A stretch of DNA of 64,000 nucleotides from QHXW01 sp035297145. Lineage in GTDB: Bacteria; Acidobacteriota; Terriglobia; Bryobacterales; Bryobacteraceae. Each line of letters opens with the position of its first letter. Position 1 is the stretch's first letter. Shown piece by piece: positions 17,839 through 27,469 of this stretch. The stretch lies in NCBI GenBank assembly GCA_035297145.1, contig DATGZN010000106.1:57331-121330 (forward strand), read 5' to 3'. A program made the translations under genes and the position numbers. The notes beneath the pieces were generated by a model. The model was not told the origin of the DNA and did not search any database. It saw only the letters and a list, made by a program, of their open reading frames with translations.

Positions 17839-20283
17839 ATGCGATTCTGGTATGTTGTCCGGCGGCTCGCCCGCGCGCCGGTGTTTACAGTTGTTGCGGC
17901 GCTCACTCTGGCACTCGGAATCGGGGCCAATAGCGCGATTTTCAGCGTGATCCATGGCATTCTATTGCAGCCCCTGCCGTATCTTCACCCGGATGAGCTG
18001 ATCGATTTGAATCACACTGCTCCCGGTGTGAACTTCCCCGATGCCGATCCGGCGCCGTTTCTTTATTTCACGTATCGCGAACAGGCGCGATCGTTCCAAA
18101 GCCTTGGGTTGTACGGGTGGGATTCCGTCACGGTTACGGGACTCGCTGAGCCAGAAGAAGCGCGGTGCCTCAACGTAACGGCTGAAATCCTGCCGATCCT
18201 CGGTGTGCCGCCCGCGCTGGGACGTTGGTTTTCGCAAAAAGACGACGCGCCGGGCAGCCCGCCAACCATGGTTCTGATGCATGGCTGGTGGCAGGCGCGA
18301 TTCGGGGGCGACCGCTCCGTGATTGGGCGCGAGATCCGGGTCAACGGCATTTCACACCAGGTGATTGGCGTGATGCCCGCGAATTTCCGCTTTCTCGATC
18401 GCGATGCGGCGTTCCTGGCGCCGTTGCAGTTCGATCGCAACGAGGCATTTCTGGGCCAGTTCGATTACCCGGGAATCGCGCGTCTCAAGCCCGGCGTAAC
18501 GCTTGCGCAAGCCAGCGCCGACATCGCGCGCATGATTCCCATCGCGCTGCACAGTTTCCCGCCGCAGGCCGGCTTGACTGTGAAGGTATTCGAAGACGTG
18601 CGGCTCGCTCCGAAGCTGCGATACCTGAAACAACTCCTGGTCGGCGATATCGGCAAAACGCTGTGGGTGCTGATGGGCACCATCGGAATCGTTCTCCTGA
18701 TCGCCTGCGCGAATGTCGCGAATCTGCTCCTGGTTCGCGCCGAAGGGCGGCAACAGGAGTTGGCGATTCGCGCCGCGCTGGGCGCAAATTGGCGCGACAT
18801 CGCACGGGAGCTGCTGATGGAAAGCGTCGCCCTTGCACTGCTCGGCGGCGCACTTGGTTTGGCGCTCGCCTATGCCGCCATTCGAGTGCTGATCGCGATG
18901 GCTCCGGCGAATCTGCCGCGGCTGAATGAAATTTCCATCAATCCCGAGGTGATCCTGTTTACGCTCGCGACTGCGCTGGTAACCGGAGTTTTATTCGGCA
19001 TGATTCCCGTCGTCAAGTATGCCGGTCCCCAAATCGCCAACGCGCTGCGCGGCGGCGGGCGCACGTCGAGCCAGAGCCGGGAGCGGCATCGCGCGCGCAA
19101 CGTTCTGGTGGTGGTGCAGGTTGCGCTCGCGCTGGTGCTGCTGGTTGGCTCCGGATTGATGATCCGGACCTTTCAGGCGCTGCGGCGTGTCGATCCGGGA
19201 TTCGATCCGCGGGGCGCACTGACGCTACGCATCGCCATTCCGGAAGCGCAGGTGAAAGATCCGGATGCTGTGATGCGGTTGGAGCAGGCCATCCTGGAAA
19301 AGATCGGCGCGATTCCTGGAATTACTTCAGCCGGAATCACCACCGTCATTCCAGGCGACGACACTGGCGGCTACGATCAGGTCTATGCCCGCGACAGAAC
19401 GTACCAATCCGTACCGCCGTTGCGCCGGCTAAAATTCGTCTCTCCCGGATTGCTCGCCACCATGGGCAACCGCCTGATCGCGGGCCGCGAATTTACTTGG
19501 ACCGATACGTACCAGCGGCATCCAGTCGCCATGCTCTCCGAAAATCTCGCACGCGAGCTATGGCAGGAACCCAAGCGCGCCATCGGCCAACAGATTACGG
19601 CCAATCCGAAAGACCCATGGCGCGAGGTCATCGGAGTGGTTAGCGATGAGCGCGAGGACGGCGTGCAAGAGAAAGCACCCGCGATCGCGTATTATCCACT
19701 GCTGATGAATAATTTCGAGGGCAATGCGGTTTCGGTGCGGCGCTCCGTTTCCTATATCGTGCGCAGCCCGCGCGCCGGATCGAAAGGTTTGCTGGCGGAC
19801 GTGCAGCAGGCCGTCTGGTCGTTGAATCGAGGTCTTCCGCTCGCCAACGTGCGCACGCTTCAGGAGATTTACGACAAATCGCTGGCGCGTACCTCATTCA
19901 CGCTGGTCATGCTCGCGATCGCGGGGGCGATGGCGCTCTTGATCGGACTGGTGGGAATTTACGGCGTAATCTCCTATTCAGTTTCCCAGCGCCGGCGCGA
20001 GATCGGGATTCGCGTGGCATTGGGCGCCCGCGAGGGTGAGCTGACGCGCATGTTCATCGCCCACGGATTTGTGCTCGCCCTGATCGGCGTGGCCTGCGGA
20101 TTAGCCGGCGCAGTCGCTCTGACGCGCGTGCTCGGATCGCTGCTGTTCGGCGTAAACCCGCTCGATCCGCTGACCTACGCCGCAGTCTCCCTCGGCCTGA
20201 TCGCGGCCGCAATCGTGGCAAGCTACATCCCCGCTCGGCGCTCCATGGGTGTAGATCCAGTCGAAGCGCTGCGTGCGGAATAA
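17839..20283 (+). CDS. MacB/FtsX-type permease, acidobacterial orphan (ADOP) family
   Basis: The 814-residue permease starts with an F-T-V-V-A-A-L-T-L-A-L-G-I-G-A-N-S membrane segment, then a large periplasmic MacB-like core, an FtsX domain (I-A-C-A-N-V-A-N-L-L-L-V-R-A near residue 295), a second periplasmic stretch and a final FtsX domain near residues 680-810 (R-R-R-E-I-G-I-R-V-A-L-G-A). This duplicated layout without a nearby ATPase is the mark of the orphan permeases that are many-copied in Acidobacteriota; their cargo is unknown. The frame opens at 17779 inside the terminator, so ATG 17839 was taken. No N-terminal prefix domain is present. Confidence 0.9.
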   Translation: MRFWYVVRRLARAPVFTVVAALTLALGIGANSAIFSVIHGILLQPLPYLHPDELIDLNHTAPGVNFPDADPAPFLYFTYREQARSFQSLGLYGWDSVTVTGLAEPEEARCLNVTAEILPILGVPPALGRWFSQKDDAPGSPPTMVLMHGWWQARFGGDRSVIGREIRVNGISHQVIGVMPANFRFLDRDAAFLAPLQFDRNEAFLGQFDYPGIARLKPGVTLAQASADIARMIPIALHSFPPQAGLTVKVFEDVRLAPKLRYLKQLLVGDIGKTLWVLMGTIGIVLLIACANVANLLLVRAEGRQQELAIRAALGANWRDIARELLMESVALALLGGALGLALAYAAIRVLIAMAPANLPRLNEISINPEVILFTLATALVTGVLFGMIPVVKYAGPQIANALRGGGRTSSQSRERHRARNVLVVVQVALALVLLVGSGLMIRTFQALRRVDPGFDPRGALTLRIAIPEAQVKDPDAVMRLEQAILEKIGAIPGITSAGITTVIPGDDTGGYDQVYARDRTYQSVPPLRRLKFVSPGLLATMGNRLIAGREFTWTDTYQRHPVAMLSENLARELWQEPKRAIGQQITANPKDPWREVIGVVSDEREDGVQEKAPAIAYYPLLMNNFEGNAVSVRRSVSYIVRSPRAGSKGLLADVQQAVWSLNRGLPLANVRTLQEIYDKSLARTSFTLVMLAIAGAMALLIGLVGIYGVISYSVSQRRREIGIRVALGAREGELTRMFIAHGFVLALIGVACGLAGAVALTRVLGSLLFGVNPLDPLTYAAVSLGLIAAAIVASYIPARRSMGVDPVEALRAE

Positions 20284-20310
20284 CGGTGGCTGTAGGCGGA
20301 CGGCGGCCTT

Positions 20311-21582
20311 TTAAACCGGCGCTTGGCCCTTCCAGTGCGCTTCGTAGTCCCACATCACTTCTTTGATGGGTACGCCGCGGACGTCGATCTTGGTCAGATC
20401 TGCGGTTCCCAACCCGGCGGCTTCGCCCATCATGACGGTGTTGTCGGCGTACTGGTGATATTCTCCGGGCGGAATGAGTTGATCCGCTGGGTGGTCCTTG
20501 GGGTTCTTGTAGAGGCGGAACGGAGCTTCGTGGCGGCCTGCGCGCGGATTGTAGCCCATGGTTGCCATACCCACCGCGTCGGTGCACACGCAGTTGCGGC
20601 CGACCACTAGAATCCCAGGCTTGCCGTGCTTTGTGCCCGGCATCCCAGTGCCTTCTCCACCGATGATCGCCTCGATACCATCCAGAATTGAGAGATCGAT
20701 GGGGCGCGCGCCGCAGAGGTCCGTCAGTAGACGCGGCATTCGCCAGCCTTCGTACCGGCTCGATGTGGGGTCCATTTCTTGTGGCACGCCCTCCGGCGGC
20801 TGCACCTGGCCGTAGTGGAACACGCGTTCTCGTGTCCACGGCGAGAAATTCCCAGTCGATGAAACCACCGCGCCGTCAGGTTTCGGCCGCAGCCCATAGA
20901 GCAGCTCGGGTGTAATACCGAACAGGTTCTTCATCGAAAGCGTGATGCCCAGTTCTTCGTGGTTCTTCATTTTGCCCACGCTAACGAAGAAGTCGCAGTC
21001 ATCGTAAGAATGGTTGAAGCAGAAGGCGTCAAAAACGTAGGGGCGTGACTTCACCTTGAGCAGTGAATACTGCTTGGCTTGTCCGGGACCATTGGTGTCC
21101 TCGAACTCGACAATCGGCGCGGCGGTCTGGATGGCTTTCACGTCCCAGCCGTCATTCAGCAGGGTGTCTTCGAGCGGCGCGCCATACCGTTTGCGGAACG
21201 TGCTCTCCAGTATGCGAACGCGCTTGGCGCCCAGCTTGGCGAATGTGGCAGTGAGGGCGCCGACGATGTTCGGATGTACCCAAGACGTCTGCCCGGCGCT
21301 CAAGCCGACTTGCCGGCCTGTTCCCGACGCACCGCTCAAATTGACCTTCATGGCAACGGTCTTGCCGCGAACCAGATGACCGATGCCGCCAATCTGATCG
21401 AACATCAGTTGAAACTGGGCGACGAGATCCGTATCGTAGGTGACGATTTTGGCCACCGATACCGGCGACGTGGGCGGTTGCACCACGTCCGCTTTTGCGC
21501 CTCTTATCGCCAGGGCCCCCGCCGCCAGGGAGGAGAGTGCGAACCAGTCCCGGCGTGAAAAACTACCGCGAGCTTCATCCAT
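20311..21582 (-). CDS. DUF362-family protein with a Tat signal
   Basis: The 423-residue protein opens with a twin-arginine motif (S-R-R-D-W-F-A-L) and a hydrophobic stretch, predicting export of a folded, perhaps cofactor-bearing, protein. The body matches the DUF362 type: V-A-M-K-V-N-L-S-G near residue 75, S-V-G-K-M-K-N-H near residue 200 and R-N-C-V-C-T-D-A-V-G-M near residue 334. DUF362 proteins are sometimes linked to iron-sulfur proteins, but no function is established. It is 24 bases downstream of the barrel-like secreted protein on the same strand and probably forms an operon with it. Confidence 0.85.
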   Translation of the reverse strand: MDEARGSFSRRDWFALSSLAAGALAIRGAKADVVQPPTSPVSVAKIVTYDTDLVAQFQLMFDQIGGIGHLVRGKTVAMKVNLSGASGTGRQVGLSAGQTSWVHPNIVGALTATFAKLGAKRVRILESTFRKRYGAPLEDTLLNDGWDVKAIQTAAPIVEFEDTNGPGQAKQYSLLKVKSRPYVFDAFCFNHSYDDCDFFVSVGKMKNHEELGITLSMKNLFGITPELLYGLRPKPDGAVVSSTGNFSPWTRERVFHYGQVQPPEGVPQEMDPTSSRYEGWRMPRLLTDLCGARPIDLSILDGIEAIIGGEGTGMPGTKHGKPGILVVGRNCVCTDAVGMATMGYNPRAGRHEAPFRLYKNPKDHPADQLIPPGEYHQYADNTVMMGEAAGLGTADLTKIDVRGVPIKEVMWDYEAHWKGQAPV

Positions 21583-21606
21583 TTGAATTTCTCCTTTGAG
21601 GAATGT

Positions 21607-23115
21607 CTAATTCCGTTGTTCCAAAAGCACCGCTCCCCAGGCGGCGAGATTAGGGATCAGAACCTCTGTCCGGCCCTTCTGAGTTTCCCCGGGAACCAGA
21701 TCTATTGGCGCGTTTTCGGGGGTATAGAGACGCGCCTGTTTGAAAATTCCGTTGAACCGCAGCGTGATTCGCCCAACCGGACGGCCTGCATAGTTGAGCA
21801 ACTGAATCAGGACGCGCTTGCCGCCATCGGTGGTGCTTGCGTAAGTGACGGCCGAGGGCACATTGAATGTGTTCAGGCCGATGACCGCGGGGTCGAGCAA
21901 ATCCTGCAAGTCTTTGGCAACCGCCTCCGGATCAGGCTCTTTATAAACCACCACGCGGCCTTTACCCAAAGGACTCTCGGCATAGGGGTCGTCTTTGGGG
22001 GCATTTCCCCACGAAGGACCAGCCACCACCACACCGCCCTTTTCGGCAAAATCGCTTAGGATTGTGCGTTCCGCTTCTGTTGGTCCGGTGAAGGCGACCA
22101 CGGCTCGGAAGCTGGCTAACGATGCTGCGCTCAATTCATTGCGCCGAATCAGCCGGTAGGGCACTTGCCGGCGCGCGATGAGATTCAGGTACTCATCGAG
22201 ATCGGCGTTGTTTTCAACGATGATGCCCAGGTTGCCAAACGGCGCGAAGTGGCGCCATTCCGCGTGATCCTCGGCGAACTTGAGATAGGCTCCGATACGG
22301 CGCCAGACGCCCAAAGCATCCGCATTCCGGCGCAGAAGGTTCACGCGAAGATCGTCGTCGAGTGCCAACATCCATCGGCCACCAGCCACGGCTGCATCGG
22401 CTACGCAACGAATGTAATCGCCTTCTGAAATAGGATTGGGGTCCTGATTGACCCAGATCGGGCGCCATTCCGGGCTGAAGCGAAACGACCGCACCAGCCA
22501 AATGTTGGAATCGATCCATGGCTCGGCGGAGGCGCCGGCGCGGATGCCCATGTCCGCCAGGTCCCGAGCGCTGGGCCGCACACCTTGAACCGCCAGCAAA
22601 GGAGCACTTGACGTGCGCACAGACGACGCGTCGCGAGCAATCGGAACGACGAGGCCCGGATACTGCCGTGCCAGGTCTGTTGGAAAGTCTGCCGGAAACT
22701 CGCCGTCAAGCACCAGCCCGTCCAATTGCGCGTCGACAGCCGCCGCCGCAACTGAAGATGCCGAGGCCCCAGCGTAGATCACACCCAGCACAGCGATGCC
22801 GCGCTTCCGGGCGGCCTGGGCGTATTCTTTGACGACCTGGTGCTGTGCCGCTTCAGCCTCGGCCGGCGCGCCAATGCTAAAAGTCACCAGCAAGCAGTTG
22901 ATGGGGGTGTTCTCCAATAGGTCCAGCGTGGAGGGCTCATACCAATTGGCGAGGACCTCTCGCACTCGATTATCAGCTTTGCTGCGGCGGGCAACTTCCA
23001 GCGGGCCTCCATCCCAGCGTGCAGGAACCCAGCGAGCGGGATCTGGGGTGGCCCAGGCCAGCGACGTCAGGCAGAATACACAAACTGCTGGAATACGGAG
23101 GTTTAGGGCCATCAA
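21607..23115 (-). CDS. Secreted protein with probable TIM-barrel and beta-galactosidase-trimerisation-like layout
   Basis: The 502-residue product has a signal peptide (V-C-V-F-C-L-T-S-L-A-W-A) and an N-terminal region of alternating strands and helices (L-V-L-D-G-E-F near residue 133, M-L-A-L-D-D-D near residue 245) that suggests a barrel. Residues 300-400 resemble the flavodoxin-like fold used by beta-galactosidase trimerisation domains (F-A-E-K-G-G-V-V-V-A-G). The C-terminal 90 residues look like a beta-sandwich. A glycoside-hydrolase relative is possible but no catalytic pair was pinned down, so the enzymatic role is open. It lies 24 bases upstream of the DUF362 gene and is divergent from a large hydrolase. 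Confidence 0.6.
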   Translation of the reverse strand: MMALNLRIPAVCVFCLTSLAWATPDPARWVPARWDGGPLEVARRSKADNRVREVLANWYEPSTLDLLENTPINCLLVTFSIGAPAEAEAAQHQVVKEYAQAARKRGIAVLGVIYAGASASSVAAAAVDAQLDGLVLDGEFPADFPTDLARQYPGLVVPIARDASSVRTSSAPLLAVQGVRPSARDLADMGIRAGASAEPWIDSNIWLVRSFRFSPEWRPIWVNQDPNPISEGDYIRCVADAAVAGGRWMLALDDDLRVNLLRRNADALGVWRRIGAYLKFAEDHAEWRHFAPFGNLGIIVENNADLDEYLNLIARRQVPYRLIRRNELSAASLASFRAVVAFTGPTEAERTILSDFAEKGGVVVAGPSWGNAPKDDPYAESPLGKGRVVVYKEPDPEAVAKDLQDLLDPAVIGLNTFNVPSAVTYASTTDGGKRVLIQLLNYAGRPVGRITLRFNGIFKQARLYTPENAPIDLVPGETQKGRTEVLIPNLAAWGAVLLEQRN

Positions 23116-23244
23116 GCAGCGCTCCGCATGCTTTGGGCCAGGAGGTTATATCTGTGAAATCATATAGTTACAGCATAGTCGAAGGCCGCGCAATTGGGGC
23201 ATTTCACGCGCAACGCACACCTTTCATGGGTGTAATCTTCTTAC

Positions 23245-25272
23245 ATGCGTGTTACGGCTTTGCTGGTGCTCGTTTCTTTTCAACTGTCTGCTCAGCGACC
23301 TGCTCGCGATCCTCTTCTCGCGTGGATGGACCGGATCGCCCAGGAGCAGCTCGATCGACGGGAAAAGGCCATCGCGGAGATTCACACTGTCGCAGAGGCG
23401 GAGCGGCGCAAGCAGGTGGTCCGGGGAAAGCTCCTGGAGATTATTGGCGGGCTACCGGACTACCACGGTCCGTTGAATCCCAAGATTACCGGACGCATTC
23501 AGGCTGAGTCCTACAGCATTGAGAAAGTGATTTTCGAAAGTTTGCCTGGCTTCTATGTCACGGCGAATCTTTACCGGCCCAATCAGGCTGGCCGTTATCC
23601 GGGCGTTCTTTTGCAAGCTGGGCACACCCAAGAGGGGAAGCCCGAAGGGCAGAGGCTCGCGGCCAATCTGGCTTTGAAAGGCTTCGTGGTGCTGGCTTTC
23701 GATCCCGTGGGGCAGGGCGAAAGGGAACAGACGTACGATCGGCAGGTGGACCGGGCGCTGGCGGGGTGGTCGGTACCGGAGCACATCCAGGCCGGAGCGC
23801 AAAGCCTGCTCATCGGCGAGAGCGTGGCGCGCTACTTTATTTGGGATGCCAAGCGAGCACTCGACTATCTGGCCAGCCGGCCAGAGGTGGACGCGGAACG
23901 TCTGGGTGCGGCGGGATGCTCGGGCGGTGGTGCGCTCACGACATTCATTGGCGCTTTGGACCCGAGAGTCAAGGCAGTCGCTCCCGCCTGTTTCATCAAC
24001 TCGTATCGGCTGTTGTTTGGCGGTCCCGATCCTGACTCGGAAATGAGCCCGCCCAACCTTCTGAACAGCGGGCTCGATATGGCGGATTATGTCGAGTTAT
24101 CGGCGCCGACACCGTGGCTGATCCTGGCGACTGAAGGCGACTATTTTACGCCCGCCGGGGCGAAGCTCGTCTACGAGGAAGCTCGCCGCTGGTTTGGACT
24201 CTATGGCGCGGAGGAAAAACTGCGCTTTTTTGTGGGGTCGGGACCTCATGGCACGCCACTCGAAACTCGGGAAGAGATCTACAAATGGATGATCCGCTGG
24301 CTCAAGGACGGGAACGGGGACTTTCCTGAACGGCCGGTGAAACTTTACACGAACAGCGAACTTCGGGTAACCCAGAGTGGCAACGTGGAGGACGAACCTG
24401 GCAGCCGGAAACTTTATCAGTTGATCCTGGACGAAGTTCGAAGCAAGAAGCGGCAGGGAACACTCGCCGAGCTGCTTGCGGAACTGCGCGCGCTAAAGAT
24501 CCCGCCGGAGGAGACTCCGCCCGCGGCCAAGATATCCGATGAATCAAGCGGCACGGATTGGCGGCGCGAACGCGTCGCGTTTGAAAGTGAACCGGGGGTC
24601 GAGATCGGCGGAAGGCTTTACATTCCTCAAGCCAGCGGGCGGAAGGCTGCCGTACTGCTGGTGGCGGACAAGATGAGCAGTTATTGGATACCATCCACTG
24701 GGTCGTTGGCGGAGAGAATGGTCAAAACGGGGCGAGTGGTTCTCGAACTAGAGCCTCGCGACGCGCCGGGCGAAGGGGAACGGCCGTACGTGGGTAACTG
24801 GTTGACGAATGCGCGGGCGAACCAGATTGGGCGCAATCTGCCGGCGATGCGGGCACACGACCTTCTGCGGGGAGTGGATCTGCTTGCGGCGCGGGATGAC
24901 GTTGAACCGACAGCGATTAGAGCCGCGGCCCGCGGAGTGAAAGGGATCTGGCTTCTGCTGGCGGCTGCGACTGACTCGCGAATTGGCAGAGTCTGGCTGG
25001 ATCGGACACCATTCAGTCTTCGGGCGGCGCTGGAGCATTCCATGAACACTGATTTATTCGATGCGGTAATTCCCGGGTTTGCGCTGCACTGGGACCTGGA
25101 GGATCTGGTCAAAGCCATGGGAGACCGGAAGGTATTGTGGACGGATCCGTCGAACTGGATGGGACGGCCAATATTCGCTGGTCCCGCGTTTCGATATCGC
25201 TATGTGCTCGGCGACGAAACGGATCTCCACGATGAGCAGGACAACGCGTTCTTGAACGAGTTCCTGCAATGA
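23245..25272 (+). CDS. Secreted alpha/beta hydrolase with a second, degenerate hydrolase-like half
   Basis: The 675-residue protein has a signal peptide (A-L-L-V-L-V-S-F-Q-L-S-A-Q). Residues 60-350 are an alpha/beta hydrolase in the acetylxylan-esterase/dienelactone-hydrolase group, with the nucleophile elbow G-A-A-G-C-S-G-G-G centred on Ser226 and G-V-L-L-Q-A-G-H-T in the core. Residues 440-675 repeat the strand-helix pattern but where the elbow should be the sequence reads A-A-A-R-G-V-K-G, without a serine. An ester-cleaving role on plant-derived sugars is plausible from the family; the substrate is unknown. It is divergent from the gene at 21607. Confidence 0.75.
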   Translation: MRVTALLVLVSFQLSAQRPARDPLLAWMDRIAQEQLDRREKAIAEIHTVAEAERRKQVVRGKLLEIIGGLPDYHGPLNPKITGRIQAESYSIEKVIFESLPGFYVTANLYRPNQAGRYPGVLLQAGHTQEGKPEGQRLAANLALKGFVVLAFDPVGQGEREQTYDRQVDRALAGWSVPEHIQAGAQSLLIGESVARYFIWDAKRALDYLASRPEVDAERLGAAGCSGGGALTTFIGALDPRVKAVAPACFINSYRLLFGGPDPDSEMSPPNLLNSGLDMADYVELSAPTPWLILATEGDYFTPAGAKLVYEEARRWFGLYGAEEKLRFFVGSGPHGTPLETREEIYKWMIRWLKDGNGDFPERPVKLYTNSELRVTQSGNVEDEPGSRKLYQLILDEVRSKKRQGTLAELLAELRALKIPPEETPPAAKISDESSGTDWRRERVAFESEPGVEIGGRLYIPQASGRKAAVLLVADKMSSYWIPSTGSLAERMVKTGRVVLELEPRDAPGEGERPYVGNWLTNARANQIGRNLPAMRAHDLLRGVDLLAARDDVEPTAIRAAARGVKGIWLLLAAATDSRIGRVWLDRTPFSLRAALEHSMNTDLFDAVIPGFALHWDLEDLVKAMGDRKVLWTDPSNWMGRPIFAGPAFRYRYVLGDETDLHDEQDNAFLNEFLQ

Positions 25273-25340
25273 GTTGGACCACAGCCGCCCGCGAATTGTG
25301 AGACAATGCCGCTTCAGGTCCGATCTATAGGAGCGTTGAA

Positions 25341-26192
25341 ATGTCTTCCATGTCGAGACGAGAGTTTTTCCAGGGCACGGCGGCGGCGGGATTGCTGTCC
25401 GCGGGAGCGCTGGGGCTGAAGGGCAATCCGCTGGGTCTGCCGATTGGGTGCCAGACCTGGCCGGTGAGACAGATGATCAAGCAGGATTTTCCCGGCACGC
25501 TCAAGCAGCTTAAGGATGCGGGATTCGAGGCAATCGAGATGTGCTCACCGGTGGGCTACGTGGACGACGGCTTTGGCGGTCTCACGAAATTGAAGGGTTC
25601 GGAGGTGCGCAAGATCATCCATGACGCGGGCCTGCAGTGCGTGAGCTCGCACTTTGGGATGAAGGAGCTGCGTGACAATCAGGCGGGCAGAATCGACTGG
25701 GCCACAGGGGTGGGCATCACGCAGATGCTGGTGGCGAGCCTCGACGGGCCGCGCCACGCCAAGATGGACGATGTCAAGCGCGCGGCGGACGAATACAACA
25801 AGTTTGGCGAACAAGCCGCCAAGGCTGGGATCACGCAGGGCCTTCACGATGAGAACTTCGAAGTTTCCATGGTAGATGGCAAGCGGGTGTATGACATATT
25901 GTTCGAGTTTCTGGATCCGAAGTTGGTCAAGTTCCAATTTCAGGTCTCCGAAATCCAGCACGGACTCGATGCAGCCGAATACTTCAACAAGTACCCGGGG
26001 CGCTTCATTTCGATGCACGTGCAAGGAATGTCCGCCGACATGAAGAAGCAAGCGGCGGTGGGCCAGGACAGCCTGGATTGGAAGAAGATCTTTACGGCGG
26101 CGAAAACGGGCGGCATCAAGAATTACTTCGTGGAGATGGACCTGCCTTTGATGAAGGCCAGCGTGCCATATCTGCGCAGTCTCGAAGTCTGA
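25341..26192 (+). CDS. Sugar phosphate isomerase/epimerase-like TIM-barrel protein with Tat signal
   Basis: The 283-residue protein starts with S-R-R-E-F-F-Q-G-T-A-A-A-G, a twin-arginine signal, and is then an AP-endonuclease-2/xylose-isomerase-like barrel: F-E-A-I-E-M-C-S-P near residue 60, G-L-H-D-E-N-F-E near residue 166 and Y-F-V-E-M-D near residue 262. His and Glu residues in these motifs are the usual metal ligands of the fold. Members interconvert sugars or sugar acids; the precise reaction is not clear, and exported members are common in Acidobacteriota and Planctomycetes. It follows the two-domain hydrolase by 68 bases and may share its role in sugar use. Confidence 0.85.
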   Translation: MSSMSRREFFQGTAAAGLLSAGALGLKGNPLGLPIGCQTWPVRQMIKQDFPGTLKQLKDAGFEAIEMCSPVGYVDDGFGGLTKLKGSEVRKIIHDAGLQCVSSHFGMKELRDNQAGRIDWATGVGITQMLVASLDGPRHAKMDDVKRAADEYNKFGEQAAKAGITQGLHDENFEVSMVDGKRVYDILFEFLDPKLVKFQFQVSEIQHGLDAAEYFNKYPGRFISMHVQGMSADMKKQAAVGQDSLDWKKIFTAAKTGGIKNYFVEMDLPLMKASVPYLRSLEV

Positions 26193-26223
26193 AGACTTCA
26201 GCGGGCCCTTCCTGAGATCGTAC

Positions 26224-26290
26224 GCGAACGAAGGCGAGGCGTGCCTCGCCCCTACGCTAGCAGCGACGTAGGGCCGGACACGTCCGGCCC
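26224..26290. repeat. Composite REP-like element (type A + type B palindromes)
   Basis: The element has the lead GCGAACGAA, a palindrome with arms GGCGAGGC and GCCTCGCC (26233-26250), CCTACG, a spacer, then GTA and a second palindrome with arms GGGCCGGAC and GTCCGGCCC (26271-26290). A degenerate copy in the same order lies at 38911-38977. It sits between the isomerase-like gene and the potassium channel gene. Confidence 0.75.
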
Positions 26291-26400
26291 GACAATTACA
26301 GCAACAGATACAAGGCGTCCCGAGCGACCCCCATGCTCGGGATCGGCACGCCCATTCCGTATCAGATACTCCCGTGATCTATGATCGAGTGAACAATCCT

Positions 26401-27330
26401 ATGGAAAAGCCGACCTTTGATCCGGGCCTGACGCAAAAGTTCACCGTGCCTCTACGGCGCGCGATTAATAAAGATGGAAGCTTCAATGTGCATCGCCGCG
26501 GGACCACGTGGCGCGACACAAACGGGTACCTTTACCTGATCAACATGCACTGGACTGGTTTCTTTGCCTGCGTGCTCGTGGGCTATTGCGCGGTGAACAC
26601 TCTCTTCGCGCTGGTATACTACGCGCTCGGTCCCGACCAGCTTCAGGGTGCGGATGCCCCGACTAACTTCGCGCATTTTCTGAATTCGTTCTTCTTCAGC
26701 GCGCATACGCTCACCACCGTGGGGTACGGCAGTATTTCGCCGAAGGGAACAGCGGCAAATGTGGTTGCAGCGTTTGAGGCAATGGTCGGGCTGATGGGCT
26801 TCGCGCTGGCCACGGGGCTGCTTTATGGACGTGTGTCCAGACCGTCGGCCCGGATTGGATTCAGCAGCAAGATGGTGATCGCTCCTTACCAGGACGGCGC
26901 CAGCCTGCAATTCCGAATTGTGAACCTGCGCGTCAACAATCTGATGGAACTGGAAGCCAAAGTGATGCTGATGGTGGTGGAGGGCTCGCCTGGGAATCTA
27001 AAGCGCGACTACAAGGTTTTGAAGCTCGAGCGGCCCGGCGTCTACTTCTTCCCGTTGACATGGACGATTGTCCACCCCATCGACGAGCATAGCCCCCTTC
27101 ACGGAAAGACGGCTGCGGATTTGGAACGGCTCGAGGCAGAGATTCTGATTCTGATCAAAGGATTCGACGACACATTCAGCCAGACGGTACACGCGCGCTA
27201 TTCGTATCGCTACGACGAGATCGTATGGGGCGCGCGGTATGCGCCGGCGTTTGATGTGGACGAGCACGGCGACATCGTGCTGGAGGTTGGGAAAGTGGGA
27301 GCGATATCGGCGGTTTCGGGGAGTCGGTGA
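26401..27330 (+). CDS. KirBac-type inward-rectifier potassium channel
   Basis: The 309-residue protein has an N-terminal slide-helix region, two membrane helices flanking a pore loop with the potassium filter T106-V-G-Y-G110, and a C-terminal cytoplasmic beta-rich domain. Downstream motifs such as G-L-M-G-F-A-L-A-T-G-L-L-Y-G-R and H-P-I-D-E-H-S-P-L-H-G match the prokaryotic inward rectifier (KirBac) family rather than simple two-helix channels. It would conduct potassium and is gated by its cytoplasmic domain. A GTG at 26374 could add nine residues; ATG 26401 is as likely, and neither has a good ribosome site. The channel stands alone between a palindromic repeat and a convergent permease. 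Confidence 0.92.
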   Translation: MEKPTFDPGLTQKFTVPLRRAINKDGSFNVHRRGTTWRDTNGYLYLINMHWTGFFACVLVGYCAVNTLFALVYYALGPDQLQGADAPTNFAHFLNSFFFSAHTLTTVGYGSISPKGTAANVVAAFEAMVGLMGFALATGLLYGRVSRPSARIGFSSKMVIAPYQDGASLQFRIVNLRVNNLMELEAKVMLMVVEGSPGNLKRDYKVLKLERPGVYFFPLTWTIVHPIDEHSPLHGKTAADLERLEAEILILIKGFDDTFSQTVHARYSYRYDEIVWGARYAPAFDVDEHGDIVLEVGKVGAISAVSGSR

Positions 27331-27469
27331 GGGCAATTCGGGTGCAAGCAACGAAATTCCGACTCGGGCAGGCTGCCGTCTCCATGGTTGTGTTCGTCGG
27401 AGTTTCGAAGCCAGTCCTCGAATTGCGTTTTTGTGCGCCCTGGGTTATGAAACCCCGAAATAGGATGGC

